Assembly (NCBI RefSeq): GCF_963678635.1
Contig: NC_087067.1
Location: forward strand, 7,110,647-7,174,646
Length of the DNA: 64,000 bases
From: Symsagittifera roscoffensis
Taxonomy: Eukaryota > Xenacoelomorpha > Acoela > Convolutidae
Direction: 5' to 3'
Below, in pieces: positions 24,820 through 35,141 of this stretch (within the stretch, counting starts at the first letter, position 1; the number at the start of each line of letters is the position of its first letter). The translations under genes and the position numbers were made by a program. A model generated the notes under the pieces. The model saw only the letters and a list, made by a program, of their open reading frames with translations. It was not told the DNA's origin and did not search any database.

Positions 24820-25141
24820 CTAGCCGGTGGTCCCTCTGTTCGCCTAGTCCTGGCTCACGAGCCAGGTCGTGGCCAGACATTTCTCCACGCCTCCATCTCA
24901 TCAGTCGATTTCGGCCTCTCTCGGCGATCCCGGACTCACCGAAGGCCAACATCAACACGACTTCCGTAGGGCGATTCCCTCGACCCTCTCGTCCTAATGC
25001 ATTGAGGAGCGCGACCACAAACATCGCCAGCCACGGGTCTTCTCGTGTGAAATCACAATCGATCAGCCGCTGATAGATCTCGTCTAGAGTCGCTCCTAGA
25101 CTCGCTGAGAGGAATTCCATGAGTTCTTTCGTATCACCCAT
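24731..25141 (-). CDS. 136-aa ORF at head of accessory region, unit 1
   Basis: This is the first ORF after pol, opening with ATG about 0.5 kb beyond the pol end. Residues 1-60 are predicted helical and include a hydrophobic stretch (WLAMFVVALLNALG) too short and interrupted for a clear membrane anchor; the rest is Arg-rich. I recognise no family. The last 30 or so residues overlap the coiled-coil ORF and are probably out of the ancestral frame. It is likely the N-terminal part of the large accessory protein. Confidence 0.5.
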   Translation of the reverse strand: MGDTKELMEFLSASLGATLDEIYQRLIDCDFTREDPWLAMFVVALLNALGREGRGNRPTEVVLMLAFGESGIAERGRNRLMRWRRGEMSGHDLAREPGLGEQRDHRLGEMPLPVQPAVTFGRLPYSCSSFEESEGE

Positions 25142-25345
25142 TTCTTATCGTGTTGATTCTTGCTGTCGTGTAGTGTCTTCCTGTCTCGTTTCGATTCAAT
25201 GGATTCAATAAACAATTTTTGATCAATCAAGATCTAAAAAACAAGTCGCGACTTAAAACCATCATTTTTGGATACAACATCATTCAACTCTTTAAAACTC
25301 TCCATTGAAATTCTCTTCTTAATTCTGATTTAAAAATTTAGCACC

Positions 25346-25426
25346 AAGGTGGATCGTCCACCTTTATCTTTGTCAGGGTAGCACGAATGTGCGCTGTCAC
25401 CTTGATGACCTGGAGTACCCCAGGTC
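25346..25426. other. Hairpin cluster between pol and accessory ORFs, unit 1
   Basis: Three adjacent perfect inverted repeats: AAGGTGGA-TCG-TCCACCTT, GCAC-GAAT-GTGC and GACCTGG-AGTACC-CCAGGTC. The rest of the roughly 480-bp noncoding interval (25142-25625) is AT-rich with ACA repeats and nothing else I can name. Confidence 0.7.
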
Positions 25427-25625
25427 TTTTATGACACATCATAACAATCACATGAAACATATCATAACAATAACATAACACACAAACACATAAACATCAC
25501 ACACCTATGCCATCACATAAAAACATGTTCCCTAATACTGTAGCTAAAACCTAACCTAATCTAAGACTTGACTCTAATTCTTATCGAGTAACTTAATAAA
25601 AACCACTTATCGCCGAGCGCAATTC

Positions 25626-27125
25626 TTAGCATATGCTCAGATAGTATTTTTTATGTAAGTAAACTTCTATGTCAGTCTCTGAAAATATAACATGTACAAG
25701 TGCGTACAACTCTCTCGGATGTAGCTTTCCCCTATTAGGATTGTATACTGGCAACGAGAGAGAGGTCACTCCTCTCTCAACCAAAAAATCCCTAAGTCCA
25801 GTCAAGGCCAATACCAAGCTCTTTGGATCTACGTGTTGCCTATCAGTGGCCTTGGTAACCAGGAAACACAAATATTTCCCTGGTATCTGTGATGCAACAG
25901 GGGGCAGCGCTATCATCCCTCCCACACCAGGCCTCTGTTTCCATAAAAACTCGATATTCTTATACTCTCTTTTGAAGTCAGCCGCTAGTGCTGTTTTGAA
26001 GCTTACTTCCGCGGTTATCGCTATGGCGCACGTGCGTTCCGTGAGTATGAAATCGCTGTCCGTTATGACGATATTAATCGAATAATGGTTCGGTAGATCA
26101 AAATACGATTCAAAGATTTGTCCAAAAGGTGGTTTTTTAGCATTCTCGCCCTCTGTCTCTAGCTCTCCGGTTTCTCTTGCCGATTTCAATTTTTTTATTA
26201 TCAGAATTTCGGTGTGGGTGAGTCCTACCGCCACTCCCCGGACAAAAATCTCCATCGACGTCCCCGTCCATCGCCCAAAGTCTAGGAGATCGAGGTTGGA
26301 TTGTGGAACACGTAGAGGACCATCTGGGGCGACCCAGTTGGACTCGGTATTGTCATGACTGATGTATTTGATGCCGTCTTTATCGACGTCCTGAATCGTC
26401 AGGATCGTCTCTTTTGGATCTGTCGGCAGATCATGGAGCCATTCGAGTACGCGCAAGTTCGTTAGTTCTTGCTCATGAGTCTGTTCCGCTTCTGGTTCGA
26501 ACTCTACTTCCGGTTCTGATCGATCGTCGATCCAATCTTGATCCATATCATTCACCAAGTCGATTTCTTCTAGCATCGCCACTTCGTCCAGTCCCACTAG
26601 CGAGTCCATGACATCACTTACAACTATCCATTCTACGACGAAATCCTCGCCGTACGGATTGTATTTCTTCTCGTTTTTTCCTCTCCTGCTCTGGCGTGTT
26701 TCCATAGTGAGAGGAAAGTCAGGCTGTATTCCTTTGTCAATTTCGGTTTGTTCCGGGCAGTCCCAGTCTTCTTCGGCATAAGGTAGAGTTTCATCGTCCA
26801 CCTCTACTCGCTCGGTCAACTCGAGATCCAGTGGTAGATCGCAATCGTCCACCACCTCATTCCCGTCGTTCTTGTCGCGAGTACCCCTTTCATTCACTTC
26901 ACAAGCAGGATCCACTATCAAATAGTCCCCCTCTTGCATGTCCGCTGGGATGCACCAATCCTCTGACGAGGCATTGTGTGGTTTGATATTTTCGTAATGA
27001 GCTGCTCTTCCAGTGCTCAATCGATAAAAGCGACCTCCTTGGTGCACCTCTGTTATCTGAAATGGACCACGCCATTTCTTTAATAATTTCTTGGTTCCTT
27101 TTGGTGGAACCACTTCCTGGAACAC
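25626..27125 (-). CDS. Integrase C-terminal domain plus macro-like domain, unit 1
   Basis: A 499-codon stretch with no usable early ATG, so it must be the tail of the Pol polyprotein. Residues about 10-50 are a gypsy integrase C-terminal region (KKWRGPFQI ... GRFYRLSTGRAAHYENIKPH). Residues 60-345 are an acidic linker ending in a conserved-looking segment (LRVLEWLHDLPTDPKE). Residues about 348-493 resemble a macro domain of the OARD1/TARG1 kind: GKYLCFLVTK, a helix, GVTSLSLP, then FSETDIEVYL. The lysine used by TARG1 is kept (K425), but the segment with its catalytic Asp (GCGLD) is replaced by NPNRG, so hydrolase activity is doubtful. Identification is by eye, not by profile search. Confidence 0.7.
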   Translation of the reverse strand: MFQEVVPPKGTKKLLKKWRGPFQITEVHQGGRFYRLSTGRAAHYENIKPHNASSEDWCIPADMQEGDYLIVDPACEVNERGTRDKNDGNEVVDDCDLPLDLELTERVEVDDETLPYAEEDWDCPEQTEIDKGIQPDFPLTMETRQSRRGKNEKKYNPYGEDFVVEWIVVSDVMDSLVGLDEVAMLEEIDLVNDMDQDWIDDRSEPEVEFEPEAEQTHEQELTNLRVLEWLHDLPTDPKETILTIQDVDKDGIKYISHDNTESNWVAPDGPLRVPQSNLDLLDFGRWTGTSMEIFVRGVAVGLTHTEILIIKKLKSARETGELETEGENAKKPPFGQIFESYFDLPNHYSINIVITDSDFILTERTCAIAITAEVSFKTALAADFKREYKNIEFLWKQRPGVGGMIALPPVASQIPGKYLCFLVTKATDRQHVDPKSLVLALTGLRDFLVERGVTSLSLPVYNPNRGKLHPRELYALVHVIFSETDIEVYLHKKYYLSIC

Positions 27126-27174
27126 CCAGACGTAGTCGCCAACTGAGTAGGCTTTTGCATCGGCTGTCCTTTTA

Positions 27175-27426
27175 TCAAACCTCCTTTTTTATCCTGCTGT
27201 CCTGCTGTCTTCTAATAACATCCCGCACGTACGTCTGCGGTGCTGTCCTCTTCCCCTCATATTCAGGGTAGAAAAACGTCAACGGGAGCGCTTTTTCATG
27301 ACCCGTTAACATCATGTGCGGACTTATTCCCGTGGTGGAATGCTCCGTGCTGTTGTAAGCACCCATCACTTGCGGCAAGTGCTTGTCCCAGTCATCCATG
27401 TAACGCGAGCAGTAGACTCTCAGCAT
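27175..27426 (-). pseudogene. Integrase middle fragment, unit 1
   Basis: Eighty-three codons of integrase between the catalytic core and the C-terminal domain (MGAYNSTEHSTTGISPHMML and a TYVRDVIRR helix, usual for gypsy integrases). It is cut off from the core by a one-base loss at its upstream end and from the C-terminal domain by one extra A in a six-A run at its downstream end. Confidence 0.85.
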
Positions 27427-28487
27427 GGATACCAGTGTGCGGTTTGCCTCTCGACTAGGCCATTCGTTTGCGGCTGATAAGTGGTCGAGTGGGCCTGCGC
27501 TACCTGCGACCTCTTCATCAACTCCTTCGTGAGATCACCCACGAATGCTTTGCCGTTGTCCGATTGAAACGTGATGGGGCAGCCATGCCTCGCTATCCAC
27601 ACATTTATCAAATGATCACATGTTTCTTCCGCCGATGCTGTCATGCAGGGTGCTGCTTCCGCATACTTCGTAAAATGGTCGATCATTACCAGCACCTGAT
27701 TATAGCCCGTTGCTGTCCTGCAGATTTTCTGATGATCAATTTGCACCACTTCGTTGAAACCTGACGACTCTATTGACTGTAGGGGAAACCCTCGTTTCCT
27801 GGGATCCTTCGCCTGCTGACATGACAGGCATGCGGCAATCCACTTCTCACAAGACTTTTTCAATCCCGGCCATTCGAATCGTTTCTGTATCCTGTTATAC
27901 ACTTTGTCCACGCCTTGATGGCCCATCTGATCATGTGAGCGAAAGAGCAATTCGGTCTGGTACAACTGTGGTAACACTATTGAACTGTATTTATAGAGGA
28001 CCTTGTCCTCCTCTTTTCGCTTGCAGGCAACGATTTCGTCCTTATTCAGGTACAACAAGTCGTTTCGCTTCAGGTAGAATTGCTTCAAGATCTTGTAGCT
28101 GTCTTCTTCCAAGTCTCCCTTGTCAGGTGCTCCATTCTCGATCCATCTCTTCAGACTGCTCGTCATTCTATCATTTCGTTGAGCCCTTAGGAGATCCGAC
28201 AGCCTGTACCTGGCTTTCAAATACGTCTTTACCACGTTCGTTTGCCCACTCATTATCTCCGGAGCATGAGCATCGTCCATCAACTTGACACACCATATCG
28301 TTTTCAAAGGCGTCGCTTCCTGCACAGATGGTTCCAGATTGGTATGAACATGATGTATTTCCATCTGTCGTGGCGTCTGTATTATCTTGAGTATTAAAAA
28401 TAGATCGTATGTGTGTGTACCTGACTGATGAACATGATGTATCTCCATCTGCCCTGACGTCGGTTTTATTTTGAGTATTGGAGACAT
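27420..28487 (-). CDS. Satellite-integrase chimeric ORF, unit 1
   Basis: A 355-codon ORF with an ATG in the satellite. Residues 1-48 are two satellite-encoded repeats (containing MEIHHVH twice); from residue 49 it is the integrase frame, kept in phase across the duplication junction at 28344. The integrase part keeps the HHCC zinc finger and the D, D, E catalytic residues (spacing 35 between the last two) and then ends at the shared frame break. It is a product of the rearrangement. Whether it is expressed is unknown; no promoter is evident. Confidence 0.65.
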   Translation of the reverse strand: MSPILKIKPTSGQMEIHHVHQSGTHTYDLFLILKIIQTPRQMEIHHVHTNLEPSVQEATPLKTIWCVKLMDDAHAPEIMSGQTNVVKTYLKARYRLSDLLRAQRNDRMTSSLKRWIENGAPDKGDLEEDSYKILKQFYLKRNDLLYLNKDEIVACKRKEEDKVLYKYSSIVLPQLYQTELLFRSHDQMGHQGVDKVYNRIQKRFEWPGLKKSCEKWIAACLSCQQAKDPRKRGFPLQSIESSGFNEVVQIDHQKICRTATGYNQVLVMIDHFTKYAEAAPCMTASAEETCDHLINVWIARHGCPITFQSDNGKAFVGDLTKELMKRSQVAQAHSTTYQPQTNGLVERQTAHWYPC

Positions 28488-29020
28488 AGTGTATGTGGTG
28501 TGTGTATGTGGTGTATGTATGTGTACCTGACTGATGAACAGGATGTATCTCCATCTACCGTGACGTCGGAATTATCTTGAGTATTAAAGAGATAGTGTGT
28601 GTGTTGTGTGTATGTGGTGTGTGAATGTGTACCTGACTGATGAACATGATGTATCTCCATCTGCCTTGGCATCTGTAAAATATCGAAAAATAAAGAGAGT
28701 GTATGTGTGTGTGTACCTGACTGATGAACATGATGTAACTCCATCTGCCATGGCGTCTGTTTTATCTTGAGTATTAAACAGAGATTGTATGTGTGTGTGT
28801 ACTTGACTGATGAACATGATGTATCTCCATCTGCCTTGGCGATTGTATTATCTAGAGTAATAAAGAGATATTTCATGTGTGTATGGACCTGGCTGATGAA
28901 CATGATGTATCTCCATCTACCGTGACGTCGGAATTAACTTGAGTATTAAAGAGATAGTGTGTGTGTTGTGTGTATGTGGTGTGTGAATGTGTAGCTGACT
29001 GATGAACATGATTTATCTCC
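28345..29020. repeat. Satellite fragment carried in unit 2
   Basis: Eight monomers (676 bp) of the 84-bp satellite lie between truncated integrase and the next LTR. They match 18023-18698 except at the two positions private to unit 1 (18490, 18520). Confidence 0.95.
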
Positions 29021-30580
29021 TGTAACATTCGCCCAAATACTACACAGCGACGGAGCGTAGAAAAAGTACCTATTAACGACTGGCAGGCGTCAGTTACCTT
29101 ACACCTACTCTTTTTTCACCGTCTCGACCTTGCCAGTTGATTTTCTGGTCTGTCTAGGGCTAAGTAAAAAGTTACCATTTTTAGGCCATCAGTCAAACGA
29201 CTTTTGATCAGCTTTCGTTTACATGCGAACACAACCACATAGCTGAGTCTCGGATCCTCAGACTACGTGATTGCCATTAAAAACACGGCTCGAACAACCT
29301 ATTTTAAAATGTTTTTGTGTGACAGTTCTATTTTAAATCCATTGGAGATGGGTTGACCCTTTCCTCTTTCTAGCTACTCATATTCTAAAATATCAAGTTA
29401 TACCGGTGTTAATTTAAAGTTTCACGACATCCAAGTAGCTATACAGTCAGTTTTATACAGTCCCTTCACATAAAACAGTCTCTGGGGGACCAAGCCTCCA
29501 CTCCCGTAATATTCCTGCGATAACGCTCTTATCTCTTCTAATTTGCGTCCCGGGAGGGTTCCGTGGAATATTCCTTCCCCACCGAAGCTTCCTTCTCCAC
29601 TAATATCCGCTGATAAGGGTCTTATCGTGCGTTGCTGCCACGATAAGAGGCTTCGTATTCTCCGTCTCTTGCACGACTGTTTTTCACAATATTTGTCGTT
29701 GTTCTGATTTTCCTAGTTCTTCTGGTCAAAATGGCCGTTTTTCGTATTTCTGAGAAATATCAACTTGAAAATCAAAATTTTAAAAATAGAAAATTTCAGA
29801 ATACTTCGACCCTCCTTTCAAGCACTTTTTTGCTCTTAAGGCCTTTTCTCTCTGATTCGTGTTTCGTCGCAAGGTTGCGCTGTGCCATCTGGCAGAATGG
29901 CACATACTCCCCGGACAGTCCCCATCAATGTCCCTATTGATCGCATAACACCGGGTTATCGTCAAGTAGTGTTCCAGTTCTCTGTAATCAATCTTACAAA
30001 TCGCATAAGAAAATGAAATTTATCTACCCCACCTCAACTCACTACGTGTTCACAAATGGCATTGTACTACATCTCACTGCCTTTCAACATTTTCACAAAA
30101 TTTGCACCATGAGGAGTGTCCTAGATAAAATTTCTTTTCTGAATACTTATGTCGTCTTGCCGTAAAACTTCTTTTCACTCTTTATGATTAAAATTAACTT
30201 AACGTCACTCACAAAGTATAATCAGTTATTTATGCGGTCCTTTCAATATTAAAACTAAGAAACTCTGTGGCTAGGAAAGTTATTGAGTTACCCACCCTTC
30301 TCGAGCGAGTTTACTCAAACTTACCATGTCGCCACACAGTTAAATTGTGTCTTACACAGGTTAAAAACTTCAATCGTGTTTAAATAGGTAAATAAACTCA
30401 CCTATGTTCTATATATACGTAAATAAATAGTCATAACTAAAATTTCTTTTTCAACAATTTAACAATTGTAACAATTTTCAAAGTTTGGTTTGACCAAACT
30501 AAATCAAAACATAAAGTTTAACAAGTTCAATAATCAAAACTTGGTTGATTGGTTCAAGTTTTAGCACACAAAGACAATCA
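29021..30580 (-). mobile_element. 3' LTR, unit 2
   Basis: Identical in extent to the unit 1 LTR (1560 bp), with TGTAACATTCG at the satellite border and CAATCA at the other end. It carries the private t at 29332. The recurrence of the satellite-LTR border in each unit shows that the LTR was copied together with 676 bp of flanking satellite, not by three separate insertions. Confidence 0.8.
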
Positions 30581-30582
30581 AG

Positions 30583-30608
30583 TTTTTTCTCCTTCTCTTC
30601 TCTTCTTT
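30583..30608 (-). other. Polypurine tract, unit 2
   Basis: Same 26-base polypyrimidine run (purine on the element strand) between the large ORF and the unit 2 LTR. Confidence 0.8.
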
Positions 30609-30616
30609 GTTCATCT

Positions 30617-33600
30617 TCATTCCATCACTTCTCCATCTTGATCTTCAGCTTCGCTGTCCTCCAATACTTTCTCCAGCATGTCCATGGAGTTGCGGGCCGT
30701 GCCCCAACACTCCTGTTCCAACAGCCTCGGTTTGCAACAAAGTAGCAAGTCAACATTAACCTTTTGCTCCCGGTTCCTGCAAAAGCTGTTGTGAAGACAT
30801 AGGCTCACGTTTCGTTCTAGGTCAGCTCTTAAGACCTCTTTCTTCTCATCTTCAGTTACACAAGGCGCTCCAGCTACCCGCTTCACCGCCGTGGTGACCG
30901 CGTTTCTGTGCGTCAGGAATGCTCTCTTATAGGCTCCTGGTCCTATATCTAGCTGGAAAGATTGATAGGCTTCCGTGTTCCTCGACATGTGACGCTTCGC
31001 GCGTTCATACATCCATGATGTCATCACTGCACGGAACCAAGGCATCAATCTTTGCCTTGACCATATTCTTTCAATGGCTTTAGGTATTCTCAGAACCTTG
31101 CAGGTGGTTCTGAAAAGATCCAATTCATGACTCATCTTCACGTTGCTCAGCTGTTCAGGAGTCGGCACGGCCGTCTCCTGTCCACTTGTGTCCGCGTTAG
31201 CCTCCAGCCATCTCACTGCCAGCATGGCACTAACCACCACGATTGACACCTGTTGATTCTGATCGGGCAACCCCGTGGAGTATAACTCCTCCACGTCCCA
31301 TACTAGCATCAGATTCCCGCGTTTGGGGTACCACAACGTCTGCGCCAAGCAGTGGCAAGGATACTCCCCATGGGTTCTCACTATGTTCCTTCGGGTCCGA
31401 TACCCTGAGGCTCCCAGCAACGGTTCCACCTCCATCAGAATTCTGTGTATGTCGTCTTTCTCTTCTATGGTGGGAAATTCAGTGGGTAACGCTCCACTCG
31501 CTTTCTGCTTCTGAAACTCACTCACATTGCCTTCGTTTAATCTCAGAAACTCTTCACCCACTACGTCTTGCAACTCGCCTTCAGATCTCTTCGGGACTGC
31601 CCGAAAGATCTTCGCCAATAAATCATGTGACCTCTCCGACATTCTGGCCAACCTTACGCACTTTGGCACAGAGAAAAGTTGGTCAATCAACACCTGCTGT
31701 GTCCTTGCATCCATCACCACCATGTGTGTAGGATATCTACTACTGCAATATGGTGCGGAGCTTGAACCCACCAGATATTTTGAACCAGTCGGTTTATGAT
31801 AGGCCTCACTATCTTTCAGATTCATCTCGTTCTCCAGAGCTTCTCTCCAGCCTCCGATCTTCTGCTCCGTTTGCAATGCTCCAGGGAATACTTCCACGCT
31901 GAGGGACGTCACTAGCTCATGGGCACGCTCCAGGCGCTCAAGCGATTCAATCGAACTCGTCATGCTACAAAATCCCAAGGCTGTGATCAAGTTTACATCC
32001 GTCACCCCATGACAGTCCGCGACCAACTCCATGCCACTCTTATCCGACATGCTCAATCTTCCGTACAATCGTGCCAGTTGCCGATGCTGCTCGCTCAGCG
32101 TAACCAGGCAGTGTCCCAGGTTACAAACATGTCCTTCCATCCCACTATGTTGAGCCAAGCATGTGCCCTGCTTCAACCAATTGCTCGATGGACCTTCCTC
32201 GGACAGCTCCGTGGATGGGTTGCTCTTCCGCTTCGTCAACCTCATGGCCAGCAGATGATGTATCATGGCCAGATCATGCAAACTCGCGTCATCATCCAGG
32301 TCTAACGTGATATCCGCCGTCATGTCCCAGATTAAACCGGCGTTAGGATGAGGACGCCAAGAAGGCTTCATGAGTTCCCACATCATCACTAGACTGGTTT
32401 TCAAGGGACCGTCCCAAGAACCACAATCAAAACTCACTTGCCCCTTTAGCTCGGGAACCGAGGGTTCGACCACTCGTTCTTCCAAGATAATTCCCAGCTT
32501 GGGTTGTTCCACCATCAGCATCCCAGTTTCTTTAATACGTTCAACCCAGAAATTGAGTACTATGACTTCATCATAGTCGAAGTACGCTTCCCTGGCTTCT
32601 TCATTCACGAAGGGATTATACGCCATCCCCGGTATGCCAGACACATATTGGAACGACTTCAGTTTCCCTAGTGTTGCAAACTCTTTTTGTCCTTTGACTG
32701 CTTCAATCAACTCCCGGCTCACTTTCAATTCTTTGTTGGAACATCTTCTCACTTCTTCCAACTTGCGATAGCTTTCCATGTCATTCGACTCCTTATTTGA
32801 TACAGTCAACGGAATGTCCTGATATAGATGCAGGAGTGCCCTAAGGAAGTTCCTTTCGCGATCAACTCCCTTTTGCCGAATGATCTTTATACATTCTCCC
32901 AAAACCGGAGTGGGGATACGATCCACCACGAACCTGACAAAGCAAAGGGCATCCTTACGCTTAGCCCATGCTATCGCAGAATCGATTTTTGAAATCAACG
33001 CTCGCAGAGCTTCCATCAACTCCAGCTCCTGTTCCCGTGATTTCGAATCATTACTGGCTTCATACTCCGCCCTCTTGATGCCCACCAAGCACCAAGCCAT
33101 CCGTACTTGCAGATCAGTTCTCATGCAAGGATGAGCCAGGTATGCTGCCACCGTAGCAGGTGCATGCATCGATTCGTCGAAAACTCTCTGGAGGGCCGCC
33201 CTCCAGGAGATTTCTAGGGGCTTTTCCAATCCAATTTCGTTCGCTTCAGAGGACATTACCGTGCCGTATTCTTTTCGATTCAAGTTTGAATTCTCCGTGA
33301 GCTCTTTCAGATATTCCTGCATGGCTCGCTTCTCGCTCCAAGCCATCAGGTGCCCTCTCGCGGAGTTTCTCGCTTTCAACATCTCCACATAACCTCCTGC
33401 TGGATCTCCCATGTGGACCGATTCCGGCACAGTGACTCGACTGTACTCGACCACGTCGAGTTGTCCTTCCAGCTTCAACTTGGCTATGTTGGTCCGCGAG
33501 GGCCTGTAATCTTCAAGTCCTCCAGATCCACATTGACTGATGATCTCCATCTCTAATTTAGTGTCTGCCAGGGTTCGTGCTGTTTTATTTGATCTTACGG

Positions 33601-34894
33601 CAGTCGTGGTCAGACCTGCCAAGAGCATAGGGGTTATCAGATTATCTTTTTCTCCCCCTGTCAGTGTTGCACCATCTCCTTGCCCGCTCTCGCCTGAACG
33701 ACCTGCGCTCGTTAGAGAGGTCACCACTGCGCTGGCTCTCGACTTCACCACTCTCGGGTTCATGGCTCGACTTCCTGTTTTCCCTTTTACTCGCTTTAGC
33801 CCCTTCCTGGCTCGTCTGATAGGTAATTTCTTTGCGACCTGCTGATCATCGGCACTGTCTTCTGTAACTGACTCGGTCAGAACATCCGACTCCATGGAGT
33901 TCACTATTTTCTCCAGGACCTCACGCATGATGGGTTGGTTCAATCCCACCTTCATTATGGACTGCGTCCCATATCGTCGTATCACGTCCCATGATCTTTC
34001 CATGAAATTCACTCGGCTCCAGGTTGCCCCTGTCTTGCCTTCTAACTCACTTTGATATCTCTCCCATTCCTCTTCCGGTAGCGTACTCAGGAAGGATACC
34101 CTCATTGATTCTTCGATTTTTCTCTTCCTTGGTGACTCATGGAGCAATTTCTGCGGATCCCTGCTTCGGCATTCTCTCGCCTGGCTTATTGGGTCTATCG
34201 GGGATAAGTCGGCCGACGCCTCCTTTGTAGGGGACATGAAAGACGATGGCGTCATTAGCAATAGACTCCCATCGACTTCCCCATCGTCGTCTTCACTAAA
34301 CCGGTATTCTAGCAAGTCTCTCTCTAACGCTCCCAGATCCGTCTCACCTGGTTTTCCCGCCTTTCCCTCGATGTCATCGTCCTGATCCATCAATTCATCA
34401 TCACCTGCATCAGGTTTCGGCCTGGGTCCTGAAAGTCCTTGTCGTGAGTCTATGCCCGAGTCCGGCCGAGCCGGTACGGTCATGTCTCCTGCATGATAAA
34501 ACAACTCATCATTCACCAGGAATTCTACAGACTCCTCGCCATGTGGTGCCAGATCCTCTATCGTTATGTATGAGCCTCCTCTGCTCTCCTTTGCCACTTC
34601 CAGCATCACTACTTTCACTTCTCCCGACCACTTCAGTCTTGAAAAATCATCTGTGGGAGAATACACTTCGTTCCACATGTCGGCCGAGACCTCTGGTCTC
34701 CTGGAAGGTAGTGTCTTGATCTTTTTCCTGCTCCAAGCATCAGGAAATGAGAAGTCAAACGTGTACGCTGCTGCAACATTCCAGCCGATGAAGCGCGGCT
34801 TCATCCCTTCACTCCACTTCAACATTCTCTTCTCTGCGTCACGAGCTGCTCCGATGCGATGGGCAATGATGGGAGATGTGACTCCCAACAACAT
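30617..34894 (-). CDS. Unknown 1425-aa protein in env position, unit 2
   Basis: A full-length copy of the unit 1 ORF. The one substitution I noticed within it (34079) is silent. Like unit 1, this copy sits in a segment with no gag, RT or 5' LTR, so its only transcription source would be the adjacent 3' LTR (which points away) or satellite read-through. Intactness here reflects recent duplication, not proven selection. Confidence 0.75.
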   Translation of the reverse strand: MLLGVTSPIIAHRIGAARDAEKRMLKWSEGMKPRFIGWNVAAAYTFDFSFPDAWSRKKIKTLPSRRPEVSADMWNEVYSPTDDFSRLKWSGEVKVVMLEVAKESRGGSYITIEDLAPHGEESVEFLVNDELFYHAGDMTVPARPDSGIDSRQGLSGPRPKPDAGDDELMDQDDDIEGKAGKPGETDLGALERDLLEYRFSEDDDGEVDGSLLLMTPSSFMSPTKEASADLSPIDPISQARECRSRDPQKLLHESPRKRKIEESMRVSFLSTLPEEEWERYQSELEGKTGATWSRVNFMERSWDVIRRYGTQSIMKVGLNQPIMREVLEKIVNSMESDVLTESVTEDSADDQQVAKKLPIRRARKGLKRVKGKTGSRAMNPRVVKSRASAVVTSLTSAGRSGESGQGDGATLTGGEKDNLITPMLLAGLTTTAVRSNKTARTLADTKLEMEIISQCGSGGLEDYRPSRTNIAKLKLEGQLDVVEYSRVTVPESVHMGDPAGGYVEMLKARNSARGHLMAWSEKRAMQEYLKELTENSNLNRKEYGTVMSSEANEIGLEKPLEISWRAALQRVFDESMHAPATVAAYLAHPCMRTDLQVRMAWCLVGIKRAEYEASNDSKSREQELELMEALRALISKIDSAIAWAKRKDALCFVRFVVDRIPTPVLGECIKIIRQKGVDRERNFLRALLHLYQDIPLTVSNKESNDMESYRKLEEVRRCSNKELKVSRELIEAVKGQKEFATLGKLKSFQYVSGIPGMAYNPFVNEEAREAYFDYDEVIVLNFWVERIKETGMLMVEQPKLGIILEERVVEPSVPELKGQVSFDCGSWDGPLKTSLVMMWELMKPSWRPHPNAGLIWDMTADITLDLDDDASLHDLAMIHHLLAMRLTKRKSNPSTELSEEGPSSNWLKQGTCLAQHSGMEGHVCNLGHCLVTLSEQHRQLARLYGRLSMSDKSGMELVADCHGVTDVNLITALGFCSMTSSIESLERLERAHELVTSLSVEVFPGALQTEQKIGGWREALENEMNLKDSEAYHKPTGSKYLVGSSSAPYCSSRYPTHMVVMDARTQQVLIDQLFSVPKCVRLARMSERSHDLLAKIFRAVPKRSEGELQDVVGEEFLRLNEGNVSEFQKQKASGALPTEFPTIEEKDDIHRILMEVEPLLGASGYRTRRNIVRTHGEYPCHCLAQTLWYPKRGNLMLVWDVEELYSTGLPDQNQQVSIVVVSAMLAVRWLEANADTSGQETAVPTPEQLSNVKMSHELDLFRTTCKVLRIPKAIERIWSRQRLMPWFRAVMTSWMYERAKRHMSRNTEAYQSFQLDIGPGAYKRAFLTHRNAVTTAVKRVAGAPCVTEDEKKEVLRADLERNVSLCLHNSFCRNREQKVNVDLLLCCKPRLLEQECWGTARNSMDMLEKVLEDSEAEDQDGEVME

Positions 34895-35141
34895 CCTCCT
34901 TATAAGCCACCTGTAGATCTTCGTATTTCTTCTTCCATTCGTCTCTTTCTCGAGCTATTGCCCTATACTCCTGGAGTTTGGCACACAGCTCGCTCTGATC
35001 TTTCTCATTCTTTTCCAGCGTCTCGATCGTCTCCGACGTCTGGATCTCTATTTCACTCACCCTCACTTTCTTCGAAGGAGGAGCAGCTGTAGGGGAGTCG
35101 ACCGAATGTGACGGCCGGTTGGACTGGTAAGGGCATCTCAC
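34839..35141 (-). CDS. Small coiled-coil ORF, unit 2
   Basis: Sequence-identical copy of the unit 1 coiled-coil ORF, with the same overlaps to its neighbours. Confidence 0.5.
   Translation of the reverse strand: MRCPYQSNRPSHSVDSPTAAPPSKKVRVSEIEIQTSETIETLEKNEKDQSELCAKLQEYRAIARERDEWKKKYEDLQVAYKEDVVGSHISHHCPSHRSSS

Larger units (their letters stand above)
18023..28344. repeat. Segmental tandem duplication, unit 1
   Basis: This is the first of three direct tandem copies of a 10,322-bp segment. The left edge lies inside the satellite and the right edge inside the integrase coding region, where GATTGGTA is followed directly by satellite TGAACATG. The two edges share only one base (A), so the first join was not homology-driven. 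Differences seen only in unit 1: a at 18490, c at 18520, a at 18988, c at 19821. Confidence 0.95.
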
